Below, in pieces: positions 17,711-26,387 of a stretch of DNA of 64,000 bases; the stretch's first letter is position 1; each line of letters opens with the position of its first letter. The stretch comes from Alicycliphilus denitrificans_A. GTDB lineage: Bacteria > Pseudomonadota > Gammaproteobacteria > Burkholderiales > Burkholderiaceae_C. Position numbers and translations under genes: made by a program. The DNA is taken from positions 3,348,001 through 3,412,000 of the forward strand of contig NZ_CP126238.1 in NCBI RefSeq assembly GCF_044792555.1, read 5' to 3'. The notes beneath the pieces were generated by a model that made no database searches, was not told the DNA's origin, and saw nothing but the letters and a program-made list of their open reading frames with translations.

Positions 17711-17796
17711 GCTGCTTGCGCTTGCCAAAGCATGTTTTCAAATAGTTTTTTATTTGAAAACTAGATACAACAAGCGTCAGTCGCTATTGTTTTCAT
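17709..17796. repeat. Dispersed element halves around an AT-rich palindrome (copy F)
   Basis: GAGCTGCTTGCGCTTGCC (17709-17726) and CAACAAGCGTCAGTCGCTAT (from 17768) are the two arms of the dispersed element. Between them GTTTTCAAATA (17734-17744) and TATTTGAAAAC (17751-17761) form a perfect 11-base-pair stem with a six-base loop. The segment fills the rdgB-hemW gap. Confidence 0.6.
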
Positions 17797-17802
17797 ATCA
17801 CC

Positions 17803-19029
17803 ATGAGCATCCCCATCATCCCCGCCGCACAGCCCGGCAGCGCCCCGCGCGACGTGCAGCACTACATGCGCGCCGGCCTGCTGCAGCTCGCCAGCCTGCC
17901 GCCGCTGTCGCTGTACGTGCACCTGCCCTGGTGCCTGAGCAAATGCCCGTACTGCGACTTCAACTCGCACGAATCACGCGGCGAACTGCCCGAGGCGCGC
18001 TACATCGCCGCGCTGATGGCCGACCTGGAGGCCGCCCTGCCCCTGATCTGGGGCCGCACGGTGCACAGCATCTTCATCGGCGGCGGCACGCCCAGCCTGT
18101 TCTCGCCCGAATCCATCGACCGGCTGCTGGGCGACATCCGCGCGCGCCTGCGCCTGGACGCGGGCTGCGAGGTCACGTTGGAGGCCAATCCCGGCACGTT
18201 TGAAAAAGAGCGCTTTCGCGCCTACCGCGGCGCGGGCGTCACGCGCCTGTCCATCGGCGCGCAAAGTTTCAACGACCGCCACCTGCAGGCCCTGGGCCGC
18301 GTGCACGACCGGGCCCAGGCCCTGGCCGCGGTGGAGGAAGCCGCCAGCGCGTTCGAGACCTTCAACCTCGACATCATGTACGCCCTGCCCGGCCAGACGC
18401 CGGCCGAGCTGGAAGAGGACATGCGCACCGCGCTGGCCCTGGCGCCGCCGCACATTTCCATCTACCAGCTGACGATAGAGCCCAACACCTACTTCGCCAA
18501 ATACCCGCCGCGCCTGCCCGAGGACGACGCCGCCTACGCCATGCTGGACCGCATCACCGAGATGACGGCCGCCGCGGGCCTGGCGCGCTACGAGGTCTCG
18601 GCCTATGCGCGGGGCGGCCACCAGTGCCAGCACAACCGCAACTACTGGCAGTTTGGCGATTACTTGGGGCTGGGCGCGGGCGCGCACAGCAAGCTCAGCT
18701 TCGCGCACCGCATCGTGCGCCAGGTGCGCCTGCGCGACCCGCAGCTCTACATGGCGGGCGCCCTGGCTGGCCGCGCCATCGCCCAGGACGAGGACGTGCG
18801 CCGCGCCGACCTGCCGTTCGAATTCATGTTGAACGCGCTGCGCCTGCGCGAAGGCTTTGCGCTGCAGGAATTCACCGAGCGCACCGGGCTGGCCATCACC
18901 GCCATCGCCAAGGGACTGCAAGAGGCCGAGGCCCGGGGCCTGATCACGCGCGACATGGAGCGCGTGCGCCCCACCGAGCGCGGTTTCGATTTCCTGAGCG
19001 ACCTGCAGGCGCTGTTTCTCGCGGATTGA
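17803..19029 (+). CDS. hemW: Radical SAM heme chaperone HemW
   Basis: HemW is a radical SAM protein related to coproporphyrinogen III dehydrogenase HemN. It is now regarded as a heme chaperone that delivers heme to respiratory enzymes. The 408-residue protein has the radical SAM cysteines Cys44, Cys48 and Cys51 (PWCLSKCPYCDF), followed by FIGGGTPSLFS, VTLEANPGTF and TRLSIGAQSF, typical of the HemN/HemW group. The extra N-terminal cysteine region of true HemN is absent. It follows rph and rdgB on the same strand. Confidence 0.92.
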   Translation: MSIPIIPAAQPGSAPRDVQHYMRAGLLQLASLPPLSLYVHLPWCLSKCPYCDFNSHESRGELPEARYIAALMADLEAALPLIWGRTVHSIFIGGGTPSLFSPESIDRLLGDIRARLRLDAGCEVTLEANPGTFEKERFRAYRGAGVTRLSIGAQSFNDRHLQALGRVHDRAQALAAVEEAASAFETFNLDIMYALPGQTPAELEEDMRTALALAPPHISIYQLTIEPNTYFAKYPPRLPEDDAAYAMLDRITEMTAAAGLARYEVSAYARGGHQCQHNRNYWQFGDYLGLGAGAHSKLSFAHRIVRQVRLRDPQLYMAGALAGRAIAQDEDVRRADLPFEFMLNALRLREGFALQEFTERTGLAITAIAKGLQEAEARGLITRDMERVRPTERGFDFLSDLQALFLAD

Positions 19030-19036
19030 GCATCCC

Positions 19037-19366
19037 TCAACCGCAGCGCGCGGCAATCACCTTGCCGCTGCCATCCACCTCCAGGCTCAGGCGCTGGGCG
19101 TCGAACGCCTGGCCGGCCGACGGCCCCTGGCGCACCACGCGCGCCATGCGCGCTCCGGCGCGCACGCGCGCCTCCTCCACCACCCTGGCCGTGCCGCTCT
19201 TGCCCACGGCCCATTGCGCGCCCTGCGCATCACAGTTGCCGCCCACCGGCGCCGTGCCCGCACCGAGCGGCCTTGCGGGAGCGGAAGGCCCCAACTGTGC
19301 ACAACCAGCCAGCAGCGCCAAGATGCCAGCCAACGCGCCCGCGCATGAGAAGTACCGCATGTCCAT
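19037..19366 (-). CDS. Small lipoprotein resembling I78 peptidase inhibitors
   Basis: The 109-residue protein (or 107 from the second ATG at 19360) has a lipoprotein signal with lipobox LLAGC at about residues 18-22, so it is probably anchored in the outer or inner membrane. The mature part resembles the I78 family: GNCDAQGAQWAVGKSGTARV, then EEARVRAGARMARVVRQG and RLSLEVDGSGKVIAARCG at the C-terminus. Such proteins inhibit elastase-like serine proteases. The family call is from remembered motifs and is moderately secure. Its stop lies seven bases from that of hemW, which converges on it. Confidence 0.65.
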   Translation of the reverse strand: MDMRYFSCAGALAGILALLAGCAQLGPSAPARPLGAGTAPVGGNCDAQGAQWAVGKSGTARVVEEARVRAGARMARVVRQGPSAGQAFDAQRLSLEVDGSGKVIAARCG

Positions 19367-19438
19367 CCCTCAACTCAACAAAAGCCGGCACCATAACGCG
19401 ACCCACGCGCCGCCGCCGTCACCATAGGTAACGCCCCA

Positions 19439-20512
19439 TCATTGCGCCGCAGCCACGGCCTCCAGCCCCATGGCTCGCACCCTGGCCAGCGCCGCATTGG
19501 CCTGCGCCGCCGAACTGAACGGCCCCACGCGCACACGCTGCAGGCGACGGCCGTCGGCGCGCACCAGCGGCTCCACGCTGGACGGCAGGCCCGCCTGCCG
19601 CAGGCGCGCATGCACACGGCCTGCGTTGGCCGCGTCTGCAAACAGACCTGCGTTGATGTACAGCCTGCGCAGCGCCGGCTTTTGCGGCGGGCGTTCATTG
19701 GGTGGCGTTGCCCCTTGCGTCCGAGGGACAACCGGCACCTGCTCAGCCTCGGGCATGGGCTCGGGCATGGGCGGCTGCACCTGCTCTTGCGCGGTAGAAG
19801 ACTCTTCGGTGACCACCGTGGATGGTTCCCGCGTCTGCGCGAGCAGCGCTTGCTCGTTTTCCGGCCTGGGTAAAGGCCCCACTGATGCGGCAGGCGCCGT
19901 CACCACCACGTCCTGCACGGGCTTGCCACGCATCTGGGCGGCAAACGCCAACCACACCGCGGCAGCCACCAATACCAGCGCCACACCCCACAGCACCGGC
20001 CACCACAACCGGCGCCTGCTGCTGCGGCGGCCCTGCAGCAACTCAATGGCCTCGCGCATGGTGGACGCGGCCGACACCGTCCTGACAATGCGCCGCTGCA
20101 CATCGGCATGCACCAGCGCATCGCCATACAGCCCCAGTGCGCCGCACAACATCAGCCACACAGCCAAAGCCAGGCCGACCAGCATGGGCCGCGGCAAGGC
20201 CAGCCATTGATGACCCAGCGCCCACAGCGACAGCGCCACCAACGCCAGCCCCACCACCACCCACAGCGCCTGTTGCCACAGCCGCCGGAAAACGAGCCAG
20301 CCCAGAGGGCACAGGGCTGCGGCCAGGTTCCACCCCGGCAGCACACGCCCTACAGCGTCCAGCCGCTCGAACGCGGCCAGATAGTGTTCCTGGTTCACAG
20401 GCCCCAACGCAGCCCGATACAGCGCCGGTGCGACGCTGGCGTACTGCGCAGCCGTGCCGGGCTGCTCGGCGGCATGCGCCGCATAGGCGGTGTGGGCTGG
20501 CATGCGCGCCAT
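19439..20512 (-). CDS. SPOR-domain membrane protein with DUF2628-like N-terminus
   Basis: The 357-residue protein has three regions. The N-terminal part (about 35-130) has several hydrophobic helices (LAAALCPLGWLVF, LWVVVGLALVALSLWAL, LVGLALAVWLMLCGALGLYG) in a DUF2628-like arrangement. A second part has one more helix (about 170-190) and a Pro/Glu-rich linker (about 200-280). The last 75 residues (RRLYINAGLFADAANAGRVH to the end) are a SPOR domain, which binds denuded glycan strands at division sites. An envelope or division role is an inference from the SPOR domain. It is a single gene downstream of the CAT-anticodon tRNA. Confidence 0.7.
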   Translation of the reverse strand: MARMPAHTAYAAHAAEQPGTAAQYASVAPALYRAALGPVNQEHYLAAFERLDAVGRVLPGWNLAAALCPLGWLVFRRLWQQALWVVVGLALVALSLWALGHQWLALPRPMLVGLALAVWLMLCGALGLYGDALVHADVQRRIVRTVSAASTMREAIELLQGRRSSRRRLWWPVLWGVALVLVAAAVWLAFAAQMRGKPVQDVVVTAPAASVGPLPRPENEQALLAQTREPSTVVTEESSTAQEQVQPPMPEPMPEAEQVPVVPRTQGATPPNERPPQKPALRRLYINAGLFADAANAGRVHARLRQAGLPSSVEPLVRADGRRLQRVRVGPFSSAAQANAALARVRAMGLEAVAAAQ

Positions 20513-20564
20513 TCTGGCATGCGGCCCCGTACGCAGGCCCTAGGACACAAACCGTGCGGCCAAC

Positions 20565-20598
20565 AAAAAACCCGCCACGGCCATGCCATGACGGGCTT
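20565..20598 (-). terminator. Terminator after the CAT-anticodon tRNA
   Basis: On the minus strand CCCGTCATGGC pairs with GCCGTGGCGGG (11 base pairs including two G-U) and is followed by TTTTTT. It starts about ten bases after the tRNA CCA end. Confidence 0.8.
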
Positions 20599-20606
20599 TG
20601 TAGGAC

Positions 20607-20683
20607 TGGTAGGGCGTGGCGGACTTGAACCGACGACCAAAGGATTATGAGTCCTCTGCTCTAACCAACTGAGCTAACGCCCC
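20607..20683 (-). tRNA. tRNA with CAT anticodon (tRNA-Met or tRNA-Ile2)
   Basis: The minus strand folds as a 77-base tRNA: acceptor GGGGCGT/ACGCCCT (with a terminal G-U pair), D arm AGCTCAGTTGGTTAGAG, anticodon stem GAGGA/TCCTT with loop CTCATAA (CAT), T arm with GTTCAAGTC, discriminator A and encoded CCA. CAT occurs in elongator Met and in lysidine-modified Ile2. The 1-72 G-U pair and a non-initiator acceptor rule out a typical initiator. The segment TTTGGTCG next to the T arm resembles Ile2 of E. coli, but identity cannot be settled by eye. Confidence 0.85.
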
Positions 20684-20735
20684 AGTGCGTGCCACCCGCG
20701 CCTGATGCGCAGGGCACAGCCGCGCATTGTATGTG

Positions 20736-21728
20736 CTACTTGTGGTGGCTTAGCGCGTTGGACACCAATTTGGAGGTGATGTCCACGATCTGGATCATGC
20801 GGTCATAGGGCATGCGCGTGGGGCCGATCACGCCCAGGGTGCCGACCACCTGACCATCGACCTCGTAGGGCGCGCTGACCACGGACAGCTCTTCAAACGG
20901 CACGACCTGGCTCTCGCCGCCGATGAAGATGCGCACCCCCTCGGCGCGGCTGGAGATGTCCAGCAGCCGCAGGATCTGGGTTTTCTGCTCGAACAGGTCG
21001 AAGGCCCGGCGCAGGTGGCCCATGTCACCGGAAAAGTCGCTCACCGCCAGCAGGTTGCGCTCACCCGAGAAGACCACCTCGTCCTGCGACTCGGAGCCGA
21101 CATTCACCGCTGCCTGCATCAGCACCGCGATCTCGCTGCGCAGCTTGTCCACCTCCAGCTTCAGGCGCTCGCGCACCTGCTCCATGGTCAGGCCCGCGTA
21201 GTGGGCGTTGAGGAAGTTGGCCGCCTCGACCAGCTGCGACTGGGTGTAGTCGGATTCGGTGAAGAGCACGCGGTTTTGCACGTCGCCATCGGGCGAGACG
21301 ATGATCACCAGCAGCCGCCGCTCCGACAGGCGCAGGAATTCAATATGCCGGAACACCGAGGCGCGGCGCGGCGCCATGACCACCCCGACGAATTGCGACA
21401 GGCTGGACAGCAGCTGCGCGGCATTGGTGATCACTTTTTGCGGCTGCTCGGGCTTGAGCTGCAGGGCCGGCAACTGCTCCTGCTGCACGGTGAGCATGGT
21501 GTCCACGAACAGGCGGTAGCCCTTGGCCGTGGGCACGCGGCCAGCGGAGGTGTGGGGGCTGGCAATCAGGCCCAGCTCCTCCAGGTCGGCCATCACGTTG
21601 CGTATGGTGGCGGGAGACAATTCAAGGCCCGATGCCCGCGACAGGGTTCTGGAGCCCACCGGCTGCCCTTCGGCGATGTAGCGTTCCACCAGCGCCTTGA
21701 GCAACAACTTCGAACGGTCATCGAGCAT
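20736..21728 (-). CDS. hrcA: Heat-inducible transcription repressor HrcA
   Basis: HrcA represses chaperone operons such as groESL by binding the CIRCE inverted repeat, and GroEL keeps it active. The 330-residue protein has an N-terminal winged helix (about 5-75, LLLKALVERYIAEGQPVGSR then LSPATIRNVMADLEELGLI and SPHTSAGRVPTAKGYRLFVD), which is the family signature, and a C-terminal dimerisation/GAF-like region with PYEVDGQVVGTLGVIGPTRM. It is divergent from nadK with 28 bases between the starts. No CIRCE element was seen in this window, so its targets lie elsewhere. Confidence 0.95.
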   Translation of the reverse strand: MLDDRSKLLLKALVERYIAEGQPVGSRTLSRASGLELSPATIRNVMADLEELGLIASPHTSAGRVPTAKGYRLFVDTMLTVQQEQLPALQLKPEQPQKVITNAAQLLSSLSQFVGVVMAPRRASVFRHIEFLRLSERRLLVIIVSPDGDVQNRVLFTESDYTQSQLVEAANFLNAHYAGLTMEQVRERLKLEVDKLRSEIAVLMQAAVNVGSESQDEVVFSGERNLLAVSDFSGDMGHLRRAFDLFEQKTQILRLLDISSRAEGVRIFIGGESQVVPFEELSVVSAPYEVDGQVVGTLGVIGPTRMPYDRMIQIVDITSKLVSNALSHHK

Positions 21729-21756
21729 CAGGTCATTTTAATGATGTAATTTCCGC

Positions 21757-22653
21757 ATGAAGCCCATCTTCCGCCGCATCGCAGTCATAGGCAAGTACCG
21801 GGAGCCCGTTGCCGGTGCGGCCCCCGCCAGTGCGCAGCAGATCATTGAGGGGATTGTCCAGTTCATCATCCGGCAGGGCTGCGAGCCCACGCTGGAGGCA
21901 GAAACGGCCGCCAGCATGGGACTGGACGGCTATCACACCCTGGACGTGGATGGCATTGGCGGGCATTGCGACCTGTGTTTGGTCGTGGGCGGCGATGGCA
22001 CCATGCTCGGCGTGGGTCGCAGGCTGGCCGGCTACGGCACGCCGCTGGTGGGCATCAACCAGGGGCGGCTGGGCTTCATCACCGATATTCCGCTACAGGG
22101 CTACGAAGCCGCCCTCACGGCCATACTGCATGGCGAATACGAGGAAGACGTGCGGCCGCTGATGCAGGCGCGCGTGATGCGCGGCGACACCTGTGTGTTC
22201 GAGGCCCTGGCGCTCAACGACGTGGTGGTCAACCGCGGCTCCACCTCCGGCATGGTGGAGCTGCGCGTGGAGGTGGATGGCGTGTTCGTCTCCAACCAGC
22301 GCGCCGACGGCCTGATCGTCGCCTCACCCACCGGCTCCACGGCCTATGCGCTGTCGGCGGGAGGTCCCATGCTGCACCCGTCGATTCCGGGCTGGGTGCT
22401 GGTGCCCATCGCGCCGCACATGCTGTCCAACCGGCCCATCGTGCTGCCCGATGCCTCTGAAATCGCCATCGAGATCGCGGGCGGGCGCGACATCAGCGCC
22501 AACTTCGACATGCAGTCACTGGCCTCGCTGCAACACGGCGACCGCGTCGTGGTGCGGCGCTCGGCCCATCGCGTGTGCTTTTTGCACCCGCGTGGCTGGA
22601 GCTATTTTTCCACCCTGCGCAAGAAGCTGCGCTGGAACGAGGGAGGGTCCTGA
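21757..22653 (+). CDS. nadK: NAD kinase
   Basis: NadK phosphorylates NAD to NADP with ATP, setting the NADPH pool. The 298-residue protein has the GGDG motif at 78-81 (LCLVVGGDGTMLG), the NADK motif ALNDVVVNRGSTSGM (Asn-Asp where many enzymes have Asn-Glu) and SPTGSTAYALSAGGPMLHP, the second conserved block. Length is normal for proteobacterial NadK. It is divergent from hrcA and its stop is two bases before recN, so nadK-recN-rapZ are probably one transcript. Confidence 0.96.
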   Translation: MKPIFRRIAVIGKYREPVAGAAPASAQQIIEGIVQFIIRQGCEPTLEAETAASMGLDGYHTLDVDGIGGHCDLCLVVGGDGTMLGVGRRLAGYGTPLVGINQGRLGFITDIPLQGYEAALTAILHGEYEEDVRPLMQARVMRGDTCVFEALALNDVVVNRGSTSGMVELRVEVDGVFVSNQRADGLIVASPTGSTAYALSAGGPMLHPSIPGWVLVPIAPHMLSNRPIVLPDASEIAIEIAGGRDISANFDMQSLASLQHGDRVVVRRSAHRVCFLHPRGWSYFSTLRKKLRWNEGGS

Positions 22654-22655
22654 GC

Positions 22656-24329
22656 ATGGCCCTGCGACGCATCGCGCTGCGCGACTTTGTCATCGTGCAG
22701 GCGCTGGACCTGGACCTGCACGCCGGCTTCACGGTGCTGACCGGCGAGACCGGCGCGGGCAAGTCCATACTGATAGACGCGCTGCAGCTGCTGCTGGGCG
22801 CACGCGCCGACACCGGCGTGATCCGCGAAGGCGCGCAGCGCACCGATCTCTGCGCCGAGTTCGATGCCGGCGCGCACGCGCTTGCCGCCTGGCTTCATGA
22901 AGCCGGCTTTCCCGGTGATGACACCCTGCTGCTGCGCCGCACCATCGATATACAGGGCAAGAGCCGCGCCTGGATCAACGGCATTGCGGCCACGGCGGCG
23001 CAGATGCGCACCCTGGGCGAGCAGCTGCTGGACATCCACGGCCAGCATGCCTGGCAAAGCCTGACGCGGCCCGAGGCCGTGCGCGGCCTGCTCGACGCCT
23101 ATGCCGGCGTACAGGCACAGCCGCTGACCGCGCTGTGGGCGGCCTGGCGCGACGCGCAGAAGGCCCTGGTCCAGGCCCGCACCGCGCAGGACACGCTGCA
23201 GCAGGAGCGCGAGCGCCTGCAGTGGCAGATCGCGGAGGTGGACAAGCTCGCCCCACGCGAGGGCGAATGGGACGAGCTCAACACCCGACACGCGCGCCTG
23301 TCCAACGCCCAGGCGCTGCTGGACAACGCACAGGGCGCCCTGGGCGCACTGCAGGGCGATGACGCGGGTGGCGCCCTGAGCGCGCTGGCCCAGGCCCAGC
23401 ACCTGCTGCAGGACTACGAACATGTGGACGAGTCTTTCCGCGCCATGAACGAGGTGCTGGCCGCGTGCATCGCCCAGGCGGGGGACGTGGCGCATTCGCT
23501 GCAGGGCTATCTGCGCCACGCCGAGCCCGACCCCGAGCTGCTGGAGCGGCTCGATGCCCGCCTATCGCAATGGATGCAGCAGGCACGCCGGTTCAAGCGC
23601 ACGCCGGCGGAGCTACCCGCGCTGCTGGAGGGCTGGAAGGAGGCGCTGCGCCGCCTGGACGACGCGGCCGACCTGGACGCGCTCGAAGCAGCCGAGCAGG
23701 CCCAGGCCGCAGCCTACCACAAGGCCGCGCGCGCCCTGTCGCAAAAACGCGCCAAGGCCGCGCCGCGACTGGCGCAGGCCATCACCCAGGCCATGCAGGG
23801 CCTGGGCATGACGGGCGGGCGCTTCGAGGTGCAGGTGGACAAGGCGGCAGAGCCCGGACCGCACGGCGTGGACCAGGTGGTCTTCCTGGTCGCCAGCCAC
23901 CCGGGCATGACCCCGCGCCCCGTCGGCAAGGTGGCCTCGGGCGGCGAGCTGTCGCGCATCGCGCTGGCGATCTCGGTCACCACCAGCGAGCTGGGCGCGG
24001 CGCCCACGCTGATCTTCGACGAGGTGGACTCGGGTGTGGGCGGCGCCGTGGCCGAAACCGTGGGGCGCCTGATGCAGCAGCTTGGGCGTGCGCGGCAGGT
24101 GCTGGCAGTCACCCACCTGCCCCAGGTGGCGGCCTGCGCGGACCACCACCTGGTTGTCTCCAAGCACAGGCGCGCCGAAGGCACGAACAGCACGGTGGCC
24201 GCCGCCGACGCCCAGGAACGCGTCGCGGAGGTCGCCCGCATGCTCGGCGGCGAGCGCCTCTCCCCCACCACCCTGGCGCATGCGCGAGAGATGCTGGATG
24301 GCGCGCGCACGCCCACCACAGCAGGCTGA
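22656..24329 (+). CDS. recN: DNA repair protein RecN
   Basis: RecN is an SMC-like ATPase involved in double-strand break repair. From the ATG at 22656 (MALRRIALRDFVIVQALDLD) it has 557 residues, as in the family. Walker A is at 30-37 (TGETGAGKSILIDAL), the middle third is a long coiled coil, and the C-terminal half-site has KVASGGELSRIALAISV (signature) and TLIFDEVDSGVGG (Walker B), then VTHLPQVAACAD. The longer open frame upstream overlaps nadK and is not coding. It sits between nadK and rapZ with two- and three-base gaps. Confidence 0.96.
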   Translation: MALRRIALRDFVIVQALDLDLHAGFTVLTGETGAGKSILIDALQLLLGARADTGVIREGAQRTDLCAEFDAGAHALAAWLHEAGFPGDDTLLLRRTIDIQGKSRAWINGIAATAAQMRTLGEQLLDIHGQHAWQSLTRPEAVRGLLDAYAGVQAQPLTALWAAWRDAQKALVQARTAQDTLQQERERLQWQIAEVDKLAPREGEWDELNTRHARLSNAQALLDNAQGALGALQGDDAGGALSALAQAQHLLQDYEHVDESFRAMNEVLAACIAQAGDVAHSLQGYLRHAEPDPELLERLDARLSQWMQQARRFKRTPAELPALLEGWKEALRRLDDAADLDALEAAEQAQAAAYHKAARALSQKRAKAAPRLAQAITQAMQGLGMTGGRFEVQVDKAAEPGPHGVDQVVFLVASHPGMTPRPVGKVASGGELSRIALAISVTTSELGAAPTLIFDEVDSGVGGAVAETVGRLMQQLGRARQVLAVTHLPQVAACADHHLVVSKHRRAEGTNSTVAAADAQERVAEVARMLGGERLSPTTLAHAREMLDGARTPTTAG

Positions 24330-24332
24330 ACC

Positions 24333-25196
24333 ATGACACTGGAAGTCGTCGTCATCACCGGCATGTCCGGCTCGGGCAAGTCCCTGGCGCTGCGCGCGCT
24401 GGAGGATTCTGGCTACTACTGCGTGGACAACCTGCCGCCGGAGCTGCTGGCATCCTTCGTGGCGCTGGAGCATGCGCACCACGGCCAGCGCGTCGCCGTG
24501 GCCATGGACGTACGCAGCGCCACCGCCCTGCCCCTGGTGCCGCAGCAGCTCAAGCGCCTGCGCGAAGAAGGGGTTCAGGTGCGTTCGCTGTTTCTGGACG
24601 CGACTACCGGCACCCTGGTGCGGCGCTTTTCCGAGACGCGCCGGCGCCATCCACTGTCCCAGGACAAGCTGCTCGAAGGCCGGCGCGCCCTGGTGCAGAC
24701 CATTGAGCTGGAGCGCCAGCTGCTGGCCGAGCTGCGCGAGCAGTCCTATGTCATAGACACCAGCGTACTGCGCCCCGCCCAGCTGCTGAGCTACGTGAAG
24801 GAGCTGCTGTCCGTCAAGCCCGGTCAGCTCACCCTGGTGTTCGAATCTTTCGCCTTCAAGCACGGCGTGCCATTCGACTCGGACTATGTCTTTGACGTGC
24901 GCATGCTGCCCAATCCGCACTACGAGCCCGCGCTGCGCGCGCTCACCGGCAGGGATGCGCCGGTAGCCGAATACCTGCGCGAGCAACCCGAGGTGGCGCT
25001 GATGCTCTCGCACATCAGCCAGTTTCTGGAGCATTGGCTGGACGCGCTGGCGCAAAACCACCGCAGCTATGTCACCGTGGCCATAGGTTGCACGGGCGGG
25101 CAACACCGTTCGGTGTATCTGGTGGAGCAGCTCGGCGCGCACTTTGCCGACCGCTGGAGCACGCTGCGCCGCCATCGCGAGCTCAATGGCGTCTGA
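24333..25196 (+). CDS. rapZ: RNase adapter protein RapZ (YvcJ/YhbJ family)
   Basis: RapZ binds GlmZ-type small RNAs and guides RNase E in enterobacteria, controlling glucosamine-6-phosphate synthase. The function in this group is inferred from family membership. The 287-residue protein has Walker A at 10-17 (ITGMSGSGKSLALRALED), followed by GYYCVDNLPPEL, and a C-terminal domain with PFDSDYVFDVRMLPNPHYEP and VAIGCTGGQHRSVYLVE, which are highly conserved. In many betaproteobacteria rapZ lies near hprK/ptsN; here it follows recN. A long inverted repeat separates it from the convergent mutY. Confidence 0.92.
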   Translation: MTLEVVVITGMSGSGKSLALRALEDSGYYCVDNLPPELLASFVALEHAHHGQRVAVAMDVRSATALPLVPQQLKRLREEGVQVRSLFLDATTGTLVRRFSETRRRHPLSQDKLLEGRRALVQTIELERQLLAELREQSYVIDTSVLRPAQLLSYVKELLSVKPGQLTLVFESFAFKHGVPFDSDYVFDVRMLPNPHYEPALRALTGRDAPVAEYLREQPEVALMLSHISQFLEHWLDALAQNHRSYVTVAIGCTGGQHRSVYLVEQLGAHFADRWSTLRRHRELNGV

Positions 25197-25218
25197 TGGC
25201 AAGACGCCATTCACTATC

Positions 25219-25310
25219 TAATTCATAGCTTCTGGCGCTTTTTTTGCGGCAAATTCAGAATTAAATACTTCTGAAAGCCATGAATAATAAGCGTCAGAAG
25301 CTATCAATTT
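25219..25310. repeat. Inverted pair of dispersed-element arms at the rapZ/mutY junction (copy G)
   Basis: ATAGCTTCTGGCGCTT (25225-25240) and AAGCGTCAGAAGCTAT (25289-25304) are inverted with one mismatch over 16 bases. The 48-base loop holds a second inverted pair (TTCAGAA near 25254 and TTCTGAA near 25268). A T7 run follows the left arm. It fills the convergent gap between rapZ and mutY and could end transcription from both sides. Confidence 0.7.
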
Positions 25311-25328
25311 AGCGTATCAGATCCATGA

Positions 25329-26387
25329 CTACAACCCCTCCAGCAGCTTGCGCACGGGCGCCGGCAGCCCCAGGCCCTGCCACTGCTGCGGCGTGAACCA
25401 GCCGCCCGCCGACGGCTCGGCGCACTGCGCGTCCGGCGCAAGCACCTGGCCCCGCGCCAGCACCGGGTGCAGGTGCAGGTCGCGGTGCGTGAGCACATGG
25501 GTAAAGGCCGGCAGGTCTTGCGCGCCGCGCATGGACTCTGGCGCCAGGGTGGCCTCCAGGTCGTGCCTGCTGGCATGGACGGGCGGACAGTACAACCCGG
25601 CCCAGATGCCCGCAGGCGGGCGCCGCTCCAGCCACAGACGGCCGGCGTCATCCCGGCACAGCAGCAGCCACCAGGCCTGGGCACTGCGCTTGAGCCGACG
25701 CGTGCGCACCGGGTAGTCCTGCGCATTGCCATCGCGCCGCGCCACGCAGGCCTGTTGCAGCGGGCACAGCATGCAGCTCGGGTTCCTGGGCAGGCAGATG
25801 CCGGCGCCCAGATCCATCAGCCCCTGGGTATAGCGCGGCATGGCGACGTCCAGGTCGTCGTGGGGCAGCATGGCGTCGGCCAGGCTCCACAGCTCGCGCT
25901 CGTTGCGCGCCTGCGCCAGGTCCGCGCCAAAGCCCAGCACGCGCGTGAGCACGCGCCGCACATTGGCATCCAGGATGGGGGCGCGCACGCCAAAGCAGAA
26001 CGCGGCGATGGCGCCGGCCGTGGAACGGCCAATGCCCGGCAGGGCCGCCAGCTCATCCACGGTACGCGGAAACTCGCCGCCATGCTCGCGCACCACGATC
26101 TGCGCGCAGCGGTGCAGGTTGCGCGCACGGCTGTAGTAGCCCAGGCCGCTCCACTGGGCCAGCACCTCGTCCTGTGGTGCCGCGGCCAGCTGCCGCACGT
26201 CGGGAAAGCGCGCCAGGAAGCGCGCGTAATAGTCCAGCACCGTGGCCACCTGGGTCTGCTGCAGCATGATTTCGGACAGCCACACGCGATAGGCATCGCG
26301 CGTGTTCTGCCAGGGCAGCTGGTTGCGGCCATGTCCGGCCTGCCAGCGCACCACCTGCGCGGCGATCTGCGGGGGCGCCGAGCTCAT
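25329..26387 (-). CDS. mutY: A/G-specific adenine DNA glycosylase
   Basis: MutY removes adenine mispaired with 8-oxoguanine, part of the GO system. The 352-residue protein has catalytic Glu39 (WLSEIMLQQTQVATV), the helix-hairpin-helix LPGIGRSTAGAIAAFCFG with Asp140 after it, and the 4Fe-4S ligands Cys198, Cys205, Cys208 and Cys214. A C-terminal NUDIX-like domain (about 230-345, LLLCRDDAGRLWLERRPPAG then HVLTHRDLHLHP) recognises 8-oxoguanine. Its ATG overlaps the stop of the dynamin-like gene upstream (ATGA at 26387-26384). Confidence 0.96.
   Translation of the reverse strand: MSSAPPQIAAQVVRWQAGHGRNQLPWQNTRDAYRVWLSEIMLQQTQVATVLDYYARFLARFPDVRQLAAAPQDEVLAQWSGLGYYSRARNLHRCAQIVVREHGGEFPRTVDELAALPGIGRSTAGAIAAFCFGVRAPILDANVRRVLTRVLGFGADLAQARNERELWSLADAMLPHDDLDVAMPRYTQGLMDLGAGICLPRNPSCMLCPLQQACVARRDGNAQDYPVRTRRLKRSAQAWWLLLCRDDAGRLWLERRPPAGIWAGLYCPPVHASRHDLEATLAPESMRGAQDLPAFTHVLTHRDLHLHPVLARGQVLAPDAQCAEPSAGGWFTPQQWQGLGLPAPVRKLLEGL

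Noticed and set aside
20684..21756. CIRCE operator near hrcA
   Set aside because: I looked for TTAGCACTC and GAGTGCTAA halves around both hrcA ends and found none; HrcA targets must lie outside the window.
22493..22843. Minus-strand open frame across the nadK-recN junction
   Set aside because: It lies on the opposite strand of two well-supported genes and has no family features.
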